The translations under genes and the position numbers were made by a program. From Treponema sp. UBA6367 (GTDB taxonomy: Bacteria; Spirochaetota; Spirochaetia; Treponematales; Treponemataceae), in assembly GCA_002437725.1 (NCBI GenBank), contig DJRF01000013.1, positions 62,001 through 126,000 of the forward strand: a stretch of 64,000 nt of DNA. The letters run 5' to 3'. Shown piece after piece: positions 17,283 to 26,405 of this stretch. Each line of letters begins with the position of its first letter. The stretch's first letter is position 1. The notes under the pieces were generated by a model, which made no database searches, was not told where the DNA came from, and saw only the letters and a list, made by a program, of their open reading frames with translations.

Positions 17283-17873
17283 CCAAAATATTCGCCGCAG
17301 CAAGCTGCTTGCCGAATTTTGCTACGCAAAATACTCCTGCATAAGCGATTTGTACAAGGCTTCCGCTTTTTGTTAGTAATACATCTCCAGTTTCAATTCG
17401 GCAACGTTTCTGAATTATCTGATACTCTTCTTCCGTAATAAACTTGGTGTCAGTCAAATCGATTTTGCCATTTTTTATATTTCTTGCTGATATGAACTTA
17501 TAATTATATTCTTTGGTCGCAAAGCCAAAATGAAGTTATTGCAAACAAATTTATTTTCTTCCCCTTCAAAGTAACTAACATAACCAACGGAATGAGTTTT
17601 TGCTCCGCCACTTTTTTCAATAAGCAAATCTCCAGATTTCAAATAACATCCATTAACCTGTTCTTCAGTGATATTTCGTTTAACCTGTTCTTCAGTGATA
17701 TTTCGTTTACAAATATCTGAATAATTAATATAGCCTTCATAAGTTAGATTACTTGTCTTAATCACAGAAATACCATTTTCATCAAAATCGGTTCCCCAAA
17801 GTCCTTTTATTTGATTTTCTACATAATCTGCGATTTTAATACTGCTATCTCCAATGTTGTTGTATTCAAATTT
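17283..17873 (-). pseudogene. Mosaic fragment of type I restriction specificity gene (hsdS)
   Basis: Pieces of HsdS in different frames, read 5' to 3' on the minus strand. First comes a target-recognition segment (IKIADYVENQIKGLWGTDFD ... LKSGDLLIEKSGGAKTHSVG). A second segment follows (KFISARNIKNGKIDLTDTKF ... GDVLLTKSGS). Last is the standard HsdS C-terminus KAEALYKSLMQEYFA-stop. The join between TKSGS and the tail falls in a microhomology (AAAAGCGGAAG), with a frame change. A 27-bp tandem duplication lies inside. No full-length product is possible. It is a recombination remnant or silent donor for the active hsdS at 41933. Confidence 0.85.
17655..17708. repeat. 27-bp tandem duplication in the hsdS fragment
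   Basis: Two perfect copies of a 27-bp unit (17655-17681, 17682-17708) that duplicates the 9 codons for KRNITEEQV in the same frame. Confidence 0.9.
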
Positions 17874-17950
17874 CTATTCCTTTACATCTGACTGAATTTC
17901 CCAGCAACCGTTTTTTCTGCCATCTGTTATTCCTGAATTTTGACTTAATC
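17874..17950 (-). pseudogene. 3' fragment of an AlbA-type DNA-binding protein gene
   Basis: The minus strand reads ...SGITDGRKNGCWEIQSDVKE-stop (TAG at 17874-17876). This matches the C-terminus of the gene at 43589 (VGGRKNGCWEICSDIKE-stop). It directly abuts the hsdS fragment, so this is the residue of a second type I restriction island with an order like that at 42-45 kb. Confidence 0.75.
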
Positions 17951-18113
17951 TTATTTTACACTTGAAAAAGTGTTTTTTCTATATACCCATTTTCAATACA
18001 TCTGAACAAATTGTAAATTCGCTGAAAACCATTTTAACAGTTATAAAAAATTCGAACTTTTGGGCTAATAAGACATTCTCTTTCGGGCAATTATCAAGAA
18101 ATCAAGGTGGAAT

Positions 18114-18464
18114 TTATTGTTTATTTGAATTTAGACTGTTTTCTATTTCTTGAAGTTTTGATTCTAAAGCTAAAAAGCGAGGCATAACAATATTCTGCAT
18201 CATTGCGCAAATCATATTCACTTCTTTTATATTGACGTCTTTTTCGCTTGCAAACAAATCTCCGCACGAAATATTTAACTCTTTGCAGATTTTGTCAATT
18301 AATGAGGCAGAAGCAAATTGAACACCTGTTTCAATAAAAGAAAGGTGCTTTTGGGAAATTTCCAAACGTTCTGAAAGCTGTTTTTGCGTTAGTCCAATTC
18401 TTTTTCTATGTTTTTTTAAATTCTGAGCAAAAATTTGTGCAACATCAGATTTGTTTGCGTTCAT
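18114..18464 (-). CDS. XRE-family transcriptional regulator
   Basis: A 116-aa cytoplasmic regulator with an N-terminal Cro/C1 helix-turn-helix at about residues 10-70: NLKKHRKRIGLTQKQLSERL, then ISQKHLSFIETGVQFASASL. A C-terminal helical tail (VMPRFLALESKLQEIENSLN) may dimerise. It is divergent from the transglutaminase-like lipoprotein gene, with about 100 bp between them. It lies next to the remnant restriction island, where such regulators commonly sit, so it may once have controlled that locus. Confidence 0.88.
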   Translation of the reverse strand: MNANKSDVAQIFAQNLKKHRKRIGLTQKQLSERLEISQKHLSFIETGVQFASASLIDKICKELNISCGDLFASEKDVNIKEVNMICAMMQNIVMPRFLALESKLQEIENSLNSNKQ

Positions 18465-18567
18465 AAGTAAAAATTATGCAGACATTTTTATTTTTTAGAA
18501 CTCTTTTAAAAGTAGTATTTATTACTTATAACGTTGCTTTTTACGGTTTTTGTGTTAAAATGTTTTT

Positions 18568-19992
18568 ATGAAATCTAAATCAAAGTTCCTTTTAATAACC
18601 TTTTGCGTAATATTGAATTTTATTTTTTCTTCTTGTGCAACTATTGATTTTTTGAAAGAAACAATTTCTTCTCTTTCCGGGAGTAAAAATTCCTCAGTTC
18701 AAAGTAATGAAAGCCAAACGATAACAAAAATTTCTTCAACCATGTATAAAATTCCTGATGACTACTCAAAGGCCTATTCTTTTAGAACAGACATACCACA
18801 TCCTGTGGCAAAGAAAGTTCCTGCAAATATCACAAAACTGAAAATCTCAAATCCAGCGGAATACGTAAATAAATGCTGCGAGTTTATAAACTCAAATTCT
18901 GCCGATGATTTTGAAAAAGTAAAAATCGCTCATGATATTGTCGCTTTGAATATAAAATACGATGCGAAGAATTTTTGGGCAGGAACTGTTCCGCCTCAAA
19001 ATTACGAGAATGTTTTAAAAACTGGCTATGCGGTTTGCGAAGGCTATTCAAATCTTTTAAAGAAATTCTTGGATACCTTAAATTTTCAGAATTCAAAGGT
19101 TGCTGGCTATGCTCGCGGAGTCGGCATTTCACTTTTAACAGAAAACAATACGATTTCAAATCATGCCTGGAACATGGTTAAGATTGAAAACGCATATTAT
19201 TTTATCGATAGCACTTGGGATTCTGGTTATATGAGCGGGAAAAATTCGGTTCAAAAATACACAACCGACTGGCTTTTTATAAAACCAGAACACTTTATTT
19301 TTACACACTTGCCAGAAAAACAAAATCAACAGCTTTTAAAAGAACCTGTCTCAAACTCGGAATTCTTGCAACTCGCAAATTTTCAGCCTAAGTTTTTTGA
19401 AACTGCTGAAAATTTTAAAATTGAAAACGCGGAATTACCCAAAAAAACAAATACAGCGTTAAGTTCAATTCGATTTGAATATGAAATTCAGAAAAACTAT
19501 ATTTTAGACTTTTATGTAACTCTAATAGAAAAGAACAGACGTTTAGAAAATCTTATTTTTACAGAAATTGATGGAAACAAAGCTTTAACGACAATTCAAT
19601 TTCCAGAAGTTGGAAATTATCAAATTCAGGCTTTTTATCGTAAAAAAACAGAAAATCGAGGCTCTTCATGCGCGGAATTTTTTGTGAATGCCCAAGAACC
19701 AAGCCAGATTCGTTATCCAGTAATTTATTCGAATTCCTTTGAAGCAAAATTGATTAGTCCAATTGAAATGCCTTTAAAAAAAGGTCAGACCTATCATTTT
19801 GAAATTAATTGTCCAAACAAAAATTTTGTTGCGGTAATTTGTGGTGGAAAATTTGCACAAATGCAAAAGTCTGCGAATGGAACATTTTCTTTGGACTTTA
19901 CGGTTCCAGGCAACGCTTCTCAAATTAACATAGGAGCTTCTTCTGCAAAAACAGGTTCTTATCAAACAGTCGCAACATATACTTGCAAATAA
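18568..19992 (+). CDS. Transglutaminase-like lipoprotein
   Basis: Lipoprotein (signal peptide, lipobox FSSC with Cys23) with a transglutaminase-like cysteine-protease fold. The Cys157 motif is YAVCEGYSNLL, His199 is in NHAWNMVKI and Asp214 is in FIDSTWD, giving an intact Cys-His-Asp triad. The C-terminal half (about 280-474) is beta-rich, with two likely Ig-like modules. Family members cleave or cross-link peptide bonds at the cell surface, so a periplasmic or surface role is inferred. No Shine-Dalgarno site precedes the ATG. A TAAAAT box ends only 6 nt before it, so the message may be leaderless. Confidence 0.88.
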   Translation: MKSKSKFLLITFCVILNFIFSSCATIDFLKETISSLSGSKNSSVQSNESQTITKISSTMYKIPDDYSKAYSFRTDIPHPVAKKVPANITKLKISNPAEYVNKCCEFINSNSADDFEKVKIAHDIVALNIKYDAKNFWAGTVPPQNYENVLKTGYAVCEGYSNLLKKFLDTLNFQNSKVAGYARGVGISLLTENNTISNHAWNMVKIENAYYFIDSTWDSGYMSGKNSVQKYTTDWLFIKPEHFIFTHLPEKQNQQLLKEPVSNSEFLQLANFQPKFFETAENFKIENAELPKKTNTALSSIRFEYEIQKNYILDFYVTLIEKNRRLENLIFTEIDGNKALTTIQFPEVGNYQIQAFYRKKTENRGSSCAEFFVNAQEPSQIRYPVIYSNSFEAKLISPIEMPLKKGQTYHFEINCPNKNFVAVICGGKFAQMQKSANGTFSLDFTVPGNASQINIGASSAKTGSYQTVATYTCK

Positions 19993-20028
19993 GTTATTTT
20001 ATTCAGACTGTTAAAAACTAACGCCATG

Positions 20029-20075
20029 AACTGCAATTTCTCACTTCGTTGCGAAATTGCGTTGCAAACTTTCTT
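20029..20075. repeat. Partial copy of dispersed repeat family 2
   Basis: CTGCAATTTCTCACTTCGTTGCGAAATTGC followed by GTTGCAAACTT matches, in reverse complement, the middle of the composite repeat at 52246-52393. GCAATTTC/GAAATTGC can form a hairpin just upstream of the next gene's RBS. Confidence 0.7.
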
Positions 20076-20090
20076 ATTATGGGAGAAATT

Positions 20091-20927
20091 ATGAATTCTT
20101 TTTTTGAAAAATGTAAAACAGCTTTTTCCAATGTTTGGATGAATATTAAATTATTTTTTGGAAAAACTGGTTCAAGCATTAAAAAAATATTTATTTCATT
20201 AAAATTAAAAATTATTTCAAAAAACATGGAACTTAAAAAAGCTAGAACTGAAAAAGATAAAAACAGACAATTAAAAAAAGAAGAAAAAGCACAAAAAAGA
20301 GCGGAAAAACTTCGCAAAAAACATGAGCAAGCAGAAGAAAGAAAAGCCAGATTAAAATCAAAAGGTCCAAGAATTTTTCGTACCTTTCTGAACATTTTTG
20401 ATGTTATATTTGAAGTGATTTTTTCTTGCGGACTATTTTTTTGCATTCGCCCGGAACTTTTAAACTTTAAAAATAAACAGTCATATTTTGAACAATTCGA
20501 TTTTGATTCTGCAAAATTGATTTTTTTAGGAAAACTTCTGCCAGAAACAGAAGAAGTTTCTAATCTTGCAATCTTTATAATTATCAGTATTTTTGCAGCT
20601 TATCTTATTTATAAAATAGTTTTTTCGCTTGTAACCGCAAATGGAATAAACAAACTAATTTCAATTCTTCTTACGGTAATAACATTGATTTCTGTTTTCT
20701 TGGTAAAAGACAAATTCTTAATCTTTCTTATACTTTATGTTTTGCTCTTTGCAACTTTTCAATTTTCGTGCGGATTTGATTTTAAAGTCTGCAGGACAAA
20801 GGTTTTAATCTTTATATGTTCTGCGTTTATTTTCTATGTTCTTATTTTATTAAGCCTTGATGAATATTTTAGACGCTTTGCGTTCTTATTAATTTCAGAA
20901 ATGAAACTGCCTATAAAATGGTTTTAA
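20091..20927 (+). CDS. Membrane protein with N-terminal coiled coil
   Basis: A 278-aa protein from the ATG at 20091, chosen because GGGAG lies 7 nt upstream and the longer frame runs through a repeat. Residues about 40-100 are almost entirely Lys/Glu/Arg/Ala (KKEEKAQKRAEKLRKKHEQA) and should form a charged coiled coil. Hydrophobic segments follow at about 108-128, 175-195, 205-225, 230-245 and 250-268, giving four or five membrane helices. No family recognised. It is a single gene between the transglutaminase and helicase units. Confidence 0.75.
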   Translation: MNSFFEKCKTAFSNVWMNIKLFFGKTGSSIKKIFISLKLKIISKNMELKKARTEKDKNRQLKKEEKAQKRAEKLRKKHEQAEERKARLKSKGPRIFRTFLNIFDVIFEVIFSCGLFFCIRPELLNFKNKQSYFEQFDFDSAKLIFLGKLLPETEEVSNLAIFIIISIFAAYLIYKIVFSLVTANGINKLISILLTVITLISVFLVKDKFLIFLILYVLLFATFQFSCGFDFKVCRTKVLIFICSAFIFYVLILLSLDEYFRRFAFLLISEMKLPIKWF

Positions 20928-20962
20928 TTTTTGCAAACAGTTTTCTATGCCAATTCGATTGA

Positions 20963-20990
20963 TGTCAACAATTCAATGTCAACAATTCAA
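20963..20990. repeat. 14-bp tandem repeat, two copies
   Basis: TGTCAACAATTCAA occurs twice in a row in the short gap upstream of the XPB helicase gene. Confidence 0.8.
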
Positions 20991-21027
20991 TTGAGCAATT
21001 GCAAGCTATTCGATATAATAATCTGTT

Positions 21028-22863
21028 ATGCAGTTGGATAATCCTTTAATTGTTCAAGGGGATAGAACTTTGCTTTTAGATGTTCACGCTCCTTTAGCAA
21101 ACGAATGTCGCAATGAATTAATTCCTTTTGCCGAATTAGAACGCTCTCCAGAACATTTGCACACATATAGATTAACACCTCTTTCCTTATGGAATGCCGC
21201 AAGTGTTGGCTTTTGCGCCAACGATGCAATTTCTGTTTTAAACAAGTATGCTCGCTACGATGTTCCTCAGTCTGTAACGGTCTGGATAAAAGAAACCGCC
21301 GAGCGTTTTGGAAAACTGCGCTTAATTCCCGGTCCTGAAGAAGAAGTTCCTTTAAAACCTTCAGACCTTTCTGAACCTAAAGCTGAACAAAAAACTATAA
21401 AAGAACAGTATCTTTACCTTGTAGCAAATTCTGAACCTGTTTACCTTGAAATAAAGGCAAATCCAAGTTTAAGAAAACTTCTTTTTCCATGCGAATACGA
21501 CAGCTCTAAAATTCCTTTAGAACTTAGACAAAATCTTTCTGAAAAAGAAAAGAGATTCTGCTTTTTGTTAAAAGTCACCGAACGCGGCACCATAAAGCAA
21601 GAGCTTTTAAAAATATTGTGGCCGGTAAAGGATGATGTTCCACTTGTGGACGGAGAACATTTGGACTTTTCTCTTAGGCAAGTCACAAGGTCCGGCAAGC
21701 CTTTTGAAATTCGAAAGTATCAAGAAGAAGCGGCCGCTGCCCTTGTAGGAAACAAAGGTCCTGGAAGCGGATTTGGCACAATTGTTCTTCCGTGCGGAGC
21801 TGGAAAAACAATCGTCGGCATAAAAATAATGGATTTGCTAAAAACAAATACATTAATTGTAACAACAAACATTTCTGCGGTTCACCAATGGATTCAAGAA
21901 CTTTTAGACAAAACTAATTTAACAGAAGAACAGATTGCCGAATATACTGGAGAAAACAAAACCATAAAACAGGTCACGGTTGCCACATATCAAATTCTAA
22001 CTTGGCGTCCAGATAAAGTCGGACCATACCCGCATTTTTCTCTTTTTAGCAAACGCCACTGGGGACTTATAATATACGATGAAGTGCATATGCTTCCGGC
22101 TCCCGTGTTTAGGGTTGTTGCCGAACTGCAAACCGTTCGCCGCGTAGGACTTACTGCGACACTGGTTAGGGAAGATGGCTGCGAAGGTTACGTTTTTAGT
22201 CTTGTAGGACCAAAGCGTTACGATGTTCCTTGGAAAGAACTTGAACACAGCGGTTGGATTGCCAAGGCGGAATGTGTAGAAATCCGCCTGGACCTTCCAG
22301 AAAAAAAACAAATTGAGTACGCGGTCGCAGAGCCTCGCATAAAGCACAGAATTGCCAGCGAAAATCCTGAAAAATATGCCGTAGTCCAGCAAATTATAAA
22401 CCGCTTTCCTAAGGACAAAATTCTTGTAATTGGCCAGTACATTAATCAGCTGGAAGAGCTTGCAAAAAATCTTAATGCGCCGATAATCACAGGAAAAACA
22501 CCGAACACAGAGCGCGACAAAATCTACAAGGAATTTAGAGAAGGCAAAATCCATATTTTAGTGGTTTCAAAAGTTGCAAACTTTGCGATAGATTTACCAG
22601 ACGCTTCTGTGGCTATTCAGGTTAGCGGAACTTTTGGAAGCCGCCAGGAAGAAGCTCAAAGACTAGGCAGAATTCTTCGCCCAAAGGAACGCACTTCAAG
22701 ATTTTTTACGCTTATAACCCGAAACACGGTAGAAGAAGACTTTGGTTCAAATCGGCAAAAATTTCTGGCTGAACAAGGCTATTCTTACCGCATAATAAGA
22801 TACTCACAAGAAAAAGATTTAGATGAATTGGTTTCTTGCGCTCTTCCGGAGAAAATATGCTAA
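21028..22863 (+). CDS. XPB/ERCC3-type DEAD-box DNA helicase
   Basis: Superfamily 2 helicase of the XPB (Rad25/ERCC3) group, as found in Treponema and some actinobacteria and thought to act in DNA repair. The N-terminal domain (about 1-220) precedes the ATPase core. Walker A is LPCGAGKTIVG (about 255), the DEVH box is LIIYDEVHMLPAPVF, motif III lies in VGLTATLVREDG (the RED-type loop of XPB), and the second RecA domain has IQVSGTFGSRQEEAQRLGRILRPK. Its last codons overlap the next gene's ATG, so the two are translationally coupled. Confidence 0.92.
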   Translation: MQLDNPLIVQGDRTLLLDVHAPLANECRNELIPFAELERSPEHLHTYRLTPLSLWNAASVGFCANDAISVLNKYARYDVPQSVTVWIKETAERFGKLRLIPGPEEEVPLKPSDLSEPKAEQKTIKEQYLYLVANSEPVYLEIKANPSLRKLLFPCEYDSSKIPLELRQNLSEKEKRFCFLLKVTERGTIKQELLKILWPVKDDVPLVDGEHLDFSLRQVTRSGKPFEIRKYQEEAAAALVGNKGPGSGFGTIVLPCGAGKTIVGIKIMDLLKTNTLIVTTNISAVHQWIQELLDKTNLTEEQIAEYTGENKTIKQVTVATYQILTWRPDKVGPYPHFSLFSKRHWGLIIYDEVHMLPAPVFRVVAELQTVRRVGLTATLVREDGCEGYVFSLVGPKRYDVPWKELEHSGWIAKAECVEIRLDLPEKKQIEYAVAEPRIKHRIASENPEKYAVVQQIINRFPKDKILVIGQYINQLEELAKNLNAPIITGKTPNTERDKIYKEFREGKIHILVVSKVANFAIDLPDASVAIQVSGTFGSRQEEAQRLGRILRPKERTSRFFTLITRNTVEEDFGSNRQKFLAEQGYSYRIIRYSQEKDLDELVSCALPEKIC

Positions 22864-24971
22864 ACTTGCAAACGCAGCAAAATCCTAAGGTAAAAAGAAT
22901 TATCCAGTGGCGAGAATATTTAGAAACTCTTCCCGACGAGCGTTTTTTTGAAATTATTAGAATTTATCTGGGAGAAATTCATACACCGTTTAACAAGCAG
23001 AATCTAATTGAACGCCTAAGTTCAATTTTTAGAAAAGAGCAAAACAAAAATGTTATCCTAAGTTTTCTTTCCGACCTTGACATAAAGGTTATCAGCCTCA
23101 TTTTATACATTGAAAATTTAGAGCAGGCTTCGCTAATTGATTTTTTTAAGTCCGAATATTCTCTTTCTGATATTTATTCTGAGCTTTTAAACTTAAACGA
23201 GCGCTTGATAATTTGGACTTATAAAAATCCGGAAACAAACAAGGTTGAACTAAAGATAAATCCTCTTTTAGAAGATGTTTTTATCCCATACTGCAAAGTG
23301 CAAAGTTTGCTTCCTATACCAACATATTCGGAACGAACTTACAATGCTTCTTTTGTTGTAAGCCCGCTTTTTATAGCTTCTTTTGCTTCATACATTTACG
23401 AAAATCCGGAGATGTGCAAAAATTCCTTTTCAATTAAAAAAAAGAATTTAGAACAGTTAGAAACAATCTTCCCAGAAAAAAAAGAATGTCTTGAACATTT
23501 ATTAAAAGCATTTTTTAATCTAAGCCTTATAAAGCAAAACGAAAAAGGCATTTTCATAGATGAAGATAATTTTTTATCATTTTCAAAACTTGAACACTTT
23601 AAGCAGTGCGCATTTCTTGCGGTTGCGGCAACAATTCGCCTAAGCAGAGAAAATCTTCGCCAGCAGGCGCAAATTCTTTTGAACGTTGCAACTTCTATTC
23701 CAAAAGAAGGATTTTCAAAAACTTCCATAATAAGAATGGCTTTTTTGCTAAACAAAAAAAAGAACGGCCAAGACTCTTTACCAACGGGAAGATTTTCCCG
23801 AATGATTCAGTCGTACTACAGCAAGCAGGAAAACATTGAATACAACTCTGATATTTTTGAAAACATTTTTGAATGTGCAAAGATTTTTGGAATATTTGAG
23901 GAAACTGGAAAATCTTCAAACAATGAAAAAATATTTTGCGCTTCCGAATTATTTTTGCAAGAAAACGAATCTGTATCAGCTTCAAAAAAAGGCTTGCTAA
24001 ATATAAACGCAGGAACGAACATTACAATTCTTCCTGGGTTAAAACTAAAAGAGTTAATGCCTTTAATTCTTTTTATGAACATAAAAAGCTGCAGCACCGT
24101 ATCTGAATTTGAAATAACCAGAACTTCAATTAGCCGTGCTTTTGACAAAAACTATTCCTCCAAAAAAATTATAGAACTTCTTGAAGAGTTTAGTTCATAT
24201 AAAATTCCGCAAATTCTAGCGATGAATATTGAAGAATGGCAAAACGCTTATTCTTCTGCAATGCTGTTCAGCGGGTTTGTGCTAAAAGTAAACGAAAAAA
24301 ATGAGCTTCTTATTGAAAACAATCCTAAAATAAAAAAGCATATTTACCTGAAACTTGCGCCTGGTGTTTTTCTTTTAGATTCGCAGCCGCAAGACAATGT
24401 TGTCACTCTTTTAAAATCCTTAGGCTTAGAATTTTTAGGAAATATAAAAACTGCCGCTCCTGTTCACCAAGTTGCAGAAATGCCTCTTTTAAAAATTGAA
24501 AAAAGCAGTTTTGATTTTTCCAGCCAGGAAGATGAAAAACCTCTTTTAAAAATGCAACAAGACGCAAATGCAAAAAAGAATTCTTTTATAAAAAAACTTT
24601 CTGAAATGAACCTTTCCGCTCAGCAAAAAGAATGTTTAGAACTCCGCATAAAACGGAATATTATCTTAAACGAAGAACAGCTTAAGCCAGAAACAGTGCG
24701 GTTTGAAATTCTTGAAGCAGATGGCATAAACTATAGCGGAAAAATTCACTTGATAGAAAACGCTATTGAAAAAGGCGACCTGATTGAAATAGTCTTGCAA
24801 TCAGAAAAAAATCCAAAAGAAAGCAGAACTTTTTTAGGCAAGCCTCTTGCCCTATCAAAACAAACAAGCGACACAATTTTAAAACTACAAATTGAACAAA
24901 CAGAGGAAATAAAGTTCTTTTCTGTAAGCAAGGCTTCGCATATAAAAATTATTAGGACTTCAGTATTTTAA
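22857..24971 (+). CDS. Helicase-associated protein (XPB partner)
   Basis: A 704-aa protein whose ATG overlaps the helicase stop (ATGCTAA). GGAG lies 6 nt upstream, so I prefer 22857 to the upstream TTG. It is largely helical (IQWREYLETLPDERFFEIIRI, with repeats of the HTH/winged-helix type in the middle). In several bacteria XPB is encoded beside a large protein with a Helicase_C_3-like domain, and this gene fits that position and size. Sequence similarity alone is not strong to my eye. It is probably a structural or DNA-binding partner of the helicase. Confidence 0.75.
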   Translation: MLNLQTQQNPKVKRIIQWREYLETLPDERFFEIIRIYLGEIHTPFNKQNLIERLSSIFRKEQNKNVILSFLSDLDIKVISLILYIENLEQASLIDFFKSEYSLSDIYSELLNLNERLIIWTYKNPETNKVELKINPLLEDVFIPYCKVQSLLPIPTYSERTYNASFVVSPLFIASFASYIYENPEMCKNSFSIKKKNLEQLETIFPEKKECLEHLLKAFFNLSLIKQNEKGIFIDEDNFLSFSKLEHFKQCAFLAVAATIRLSRENLRQQAQILLNVATSIPKEGFSKTSIIRMAFLLNKKKNGQDSLPTGRFSRMIQSYYSKQENIEYNSDIFENIFECAKIFGIFEETGKSSNNEKIFCASELFLQENESVSASKKGLLNINAGTNITILPGLKLKELMPLILFMNIKSCSTVSEFEITRTSISRAFDKNYSSKKIIELLEEFSSYKIPQILAMNIEEWQNAYSSAMLFSGFVLKVNEKNELLIENNPKIKKHIYLKLAPGVFLLDSQPQDNVVTLLKSLGLEFLGNIKTAAPVHQVAEMPLLKIEKSSFDFSSQEDEKPLLKMQQDANAKKNSFIKKLSEMNLSAQQKECLELRIKRNIILNEEQLKPETVRFEILEADGINYSGKIHLIENAIEKGDLIEIVLQSEKNPKESRTFLGKPLALSKQTSDTILKLQIEQTEEIKFFSVSKASHIKIIRTSVF

Positions 24972-25024
24972 CTGCCTTGCAAAGGATTTATTTTGAAAGA
25001 CAGTTAAAATCTATTTTACTGCAC

Positions 25025-26143
25025 TTATTGCGGCAATAGAAGATCGCCTTCTTTTATCCAGCCAAGCTTTCTTTCTAAAAGCCCAAAGAGCCATGTTATT
25101 ACACCAGGAAGAATAAAGCAGACTAGAACCAAGCCCAGCCAGTCTAAAAAATTTGGATTATGCGCTAAACTTTCTTGCGAGATTTCTGCGGCCTGATGCA
25201 AAGAGCCACCAGCTCTGTGAACGGCCCAATCTACAGCCTGCTGACTAGGACTAAACCAGCCTGTTATTATGCCAATCGGTCCGACCAATCCACAAGTTCC
25301 CATTCCACTGGAAACAGCCGCTCCGTTCATCTGCAATTTAAATATGCAAGTAGAAATTGGTCCTGTTATTGCACTTGCAAGCGTAGGGGCAATCCAAATC
25401 TTTGGATTTTTTACTATATTCGGCATTTGCAGCATCGATGTGCCTAGCCCTTGGCTTATTAAGCCTCCCCATCGATTTTCCTTAAAACTCATAATGGCAA
25501 AGCCGACCATCTGCGCGCAGCAACCGGCAACTGCCGCTCCGCCTGCAAGACCTGTAAGGCCAAAAGCCGCGCAAATTGCCGCAGAACTAATCGGAAGCGT
25601 AAGTGCAATACCAACAATGACGCTTACTAGAATTCCCATTACAAACGGATGAAATTCAGTTGCAAGCATAATCAGCTTGCCGACCCAGGTTGCTGTTATT
25701 CCAATGTATTTTGCAAAAAGGACGCTTAGCAAAACTCCGCCACAAATAGTAACTAGAGGAGTAACTAAAATATCGACCTTTGTTTTTTTGGAAACCAACA
25801 TTCCCAGTTCTGCGGCTGCAATTGCAATTATAAGAACCGCTAAAGGACCGCCTGCCCCGCCAAGAATATTTGCCGCAGCCCCTACAGTAACAAGGCTGAA
25901 AAGAACCAGTGCATGAACAGACATCGCATATCCAATTCCAATAGCCATAGCGGCGCCTACAACGTTTGGATTGCTGCAAAACGTTCCAGCATCTACAAAA
26001 AATTGAAAAACAGGATTTGAACCGAGCCTTAGAAGTTGTTGCCCTAAAGTTTTTACAATTGTTCCAACCAGCAAGGACGCAAAAAGTCCTTGCGCCATTC
26101 CACTCATTGCGTCAATAAAATAACGCTTGACATAGCGATTCAT
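25025..26143 (-). CDS. PTS EIIC-type membrane protein
   Basis: A 372-aa polytopic membrane protein of about ten helices. It matches the PTS_EIIC_2 group of stand-alone IIC-like permeases. Diagnostic phrases are AMSGMAQGLFASLLVGTIVK near the start, then NPNVVGAAMAIGIGYAMS, SAAICAAFGLTGLAGGAAVAG, MQMPNIVKNPKIWIAP-like text and GMGTCGLVGPIG. No IIA, IIB or HPr gene is adjacent, which is common for this group, so the transported compound and even phosphotransfer coupling are uncertain. RBS AGAGG. Confidence 0.85.
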   Translation of the reverse strand: MNRYVKRYFIDAMSGMAQGLFASLLVGTIVKTLGQQLLRLGSNPVFQFFVDAGTFCSNPNVVGAAMAIGIGYAMSVHALVLFSLVTVGAAANILGGAGGPLAVLIIAIAAAELGMLVSKKTKVDILVTPLVTICGGVLLSVLFAKYIGITATWVGKLIMLATEFHPFVMGILVSVIVGIALTLPISSAAICAAFGLTGLAGGAAVAGCCAQMVGFAIMSFKENRWGGLISQGLGTSMLQMPNIVKNPKIWIAPTLASAITGPISTCIFKLQMNGAAVSSGMGTCGLVGPIGIITGWFSPSQQAVDWAVHRAGGSLHQAAEISQESLAHNPNFLDWLGLVLVCFILPGVITWLFGLLERKLGWIKEGDLLLPQ

Positions 26144-26405
26144 AAAAAACCTCTAAAAATGTTTTCTGTAAATTACCTGTCGATGTTATTTTTATTGCAC
26201 CTTAGTGTCAGTAAAAAGCTTGTTCCGTGGAATCTCGCCGTTGTTCATCTCTAACGTAAAATCATTTTAAACTTATTATATTTTTGAAAATTAAACAACC
26301 TGCGGCTTTAATGATTTTTAGCCCTGTTTTTCACAATTCTTTTACTCTTTTTAAACTCTTTTCATACCACTTGAAAATTATCTAATAAAAAATTATTATT
26401 CCTAT
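26144..26405. other. Divergent intergenic region, no gene seen
   Basis: About 260 bp between the PTS-type gene (minus) and the gene at 26406 (plus). It is AT-rich and must hold promoters for both directions. I find no convincing hairpin terminator, RNA gene or riboswitch pattern. Confidence 0.5.

Noticed and set aside
17655..17708. Tandem repeat as a CRISPR array
   Set aside because: Only two copies, with no spacer between them, inside an hsdS fragment.
20018..20446. Minus-strand frame opposite the coiled-coil membrane protein
   Set aside because: A shadow of the Lys/Glu-rich coding strand; it gives a Phe/Ser/Leu-rich translation with no features.
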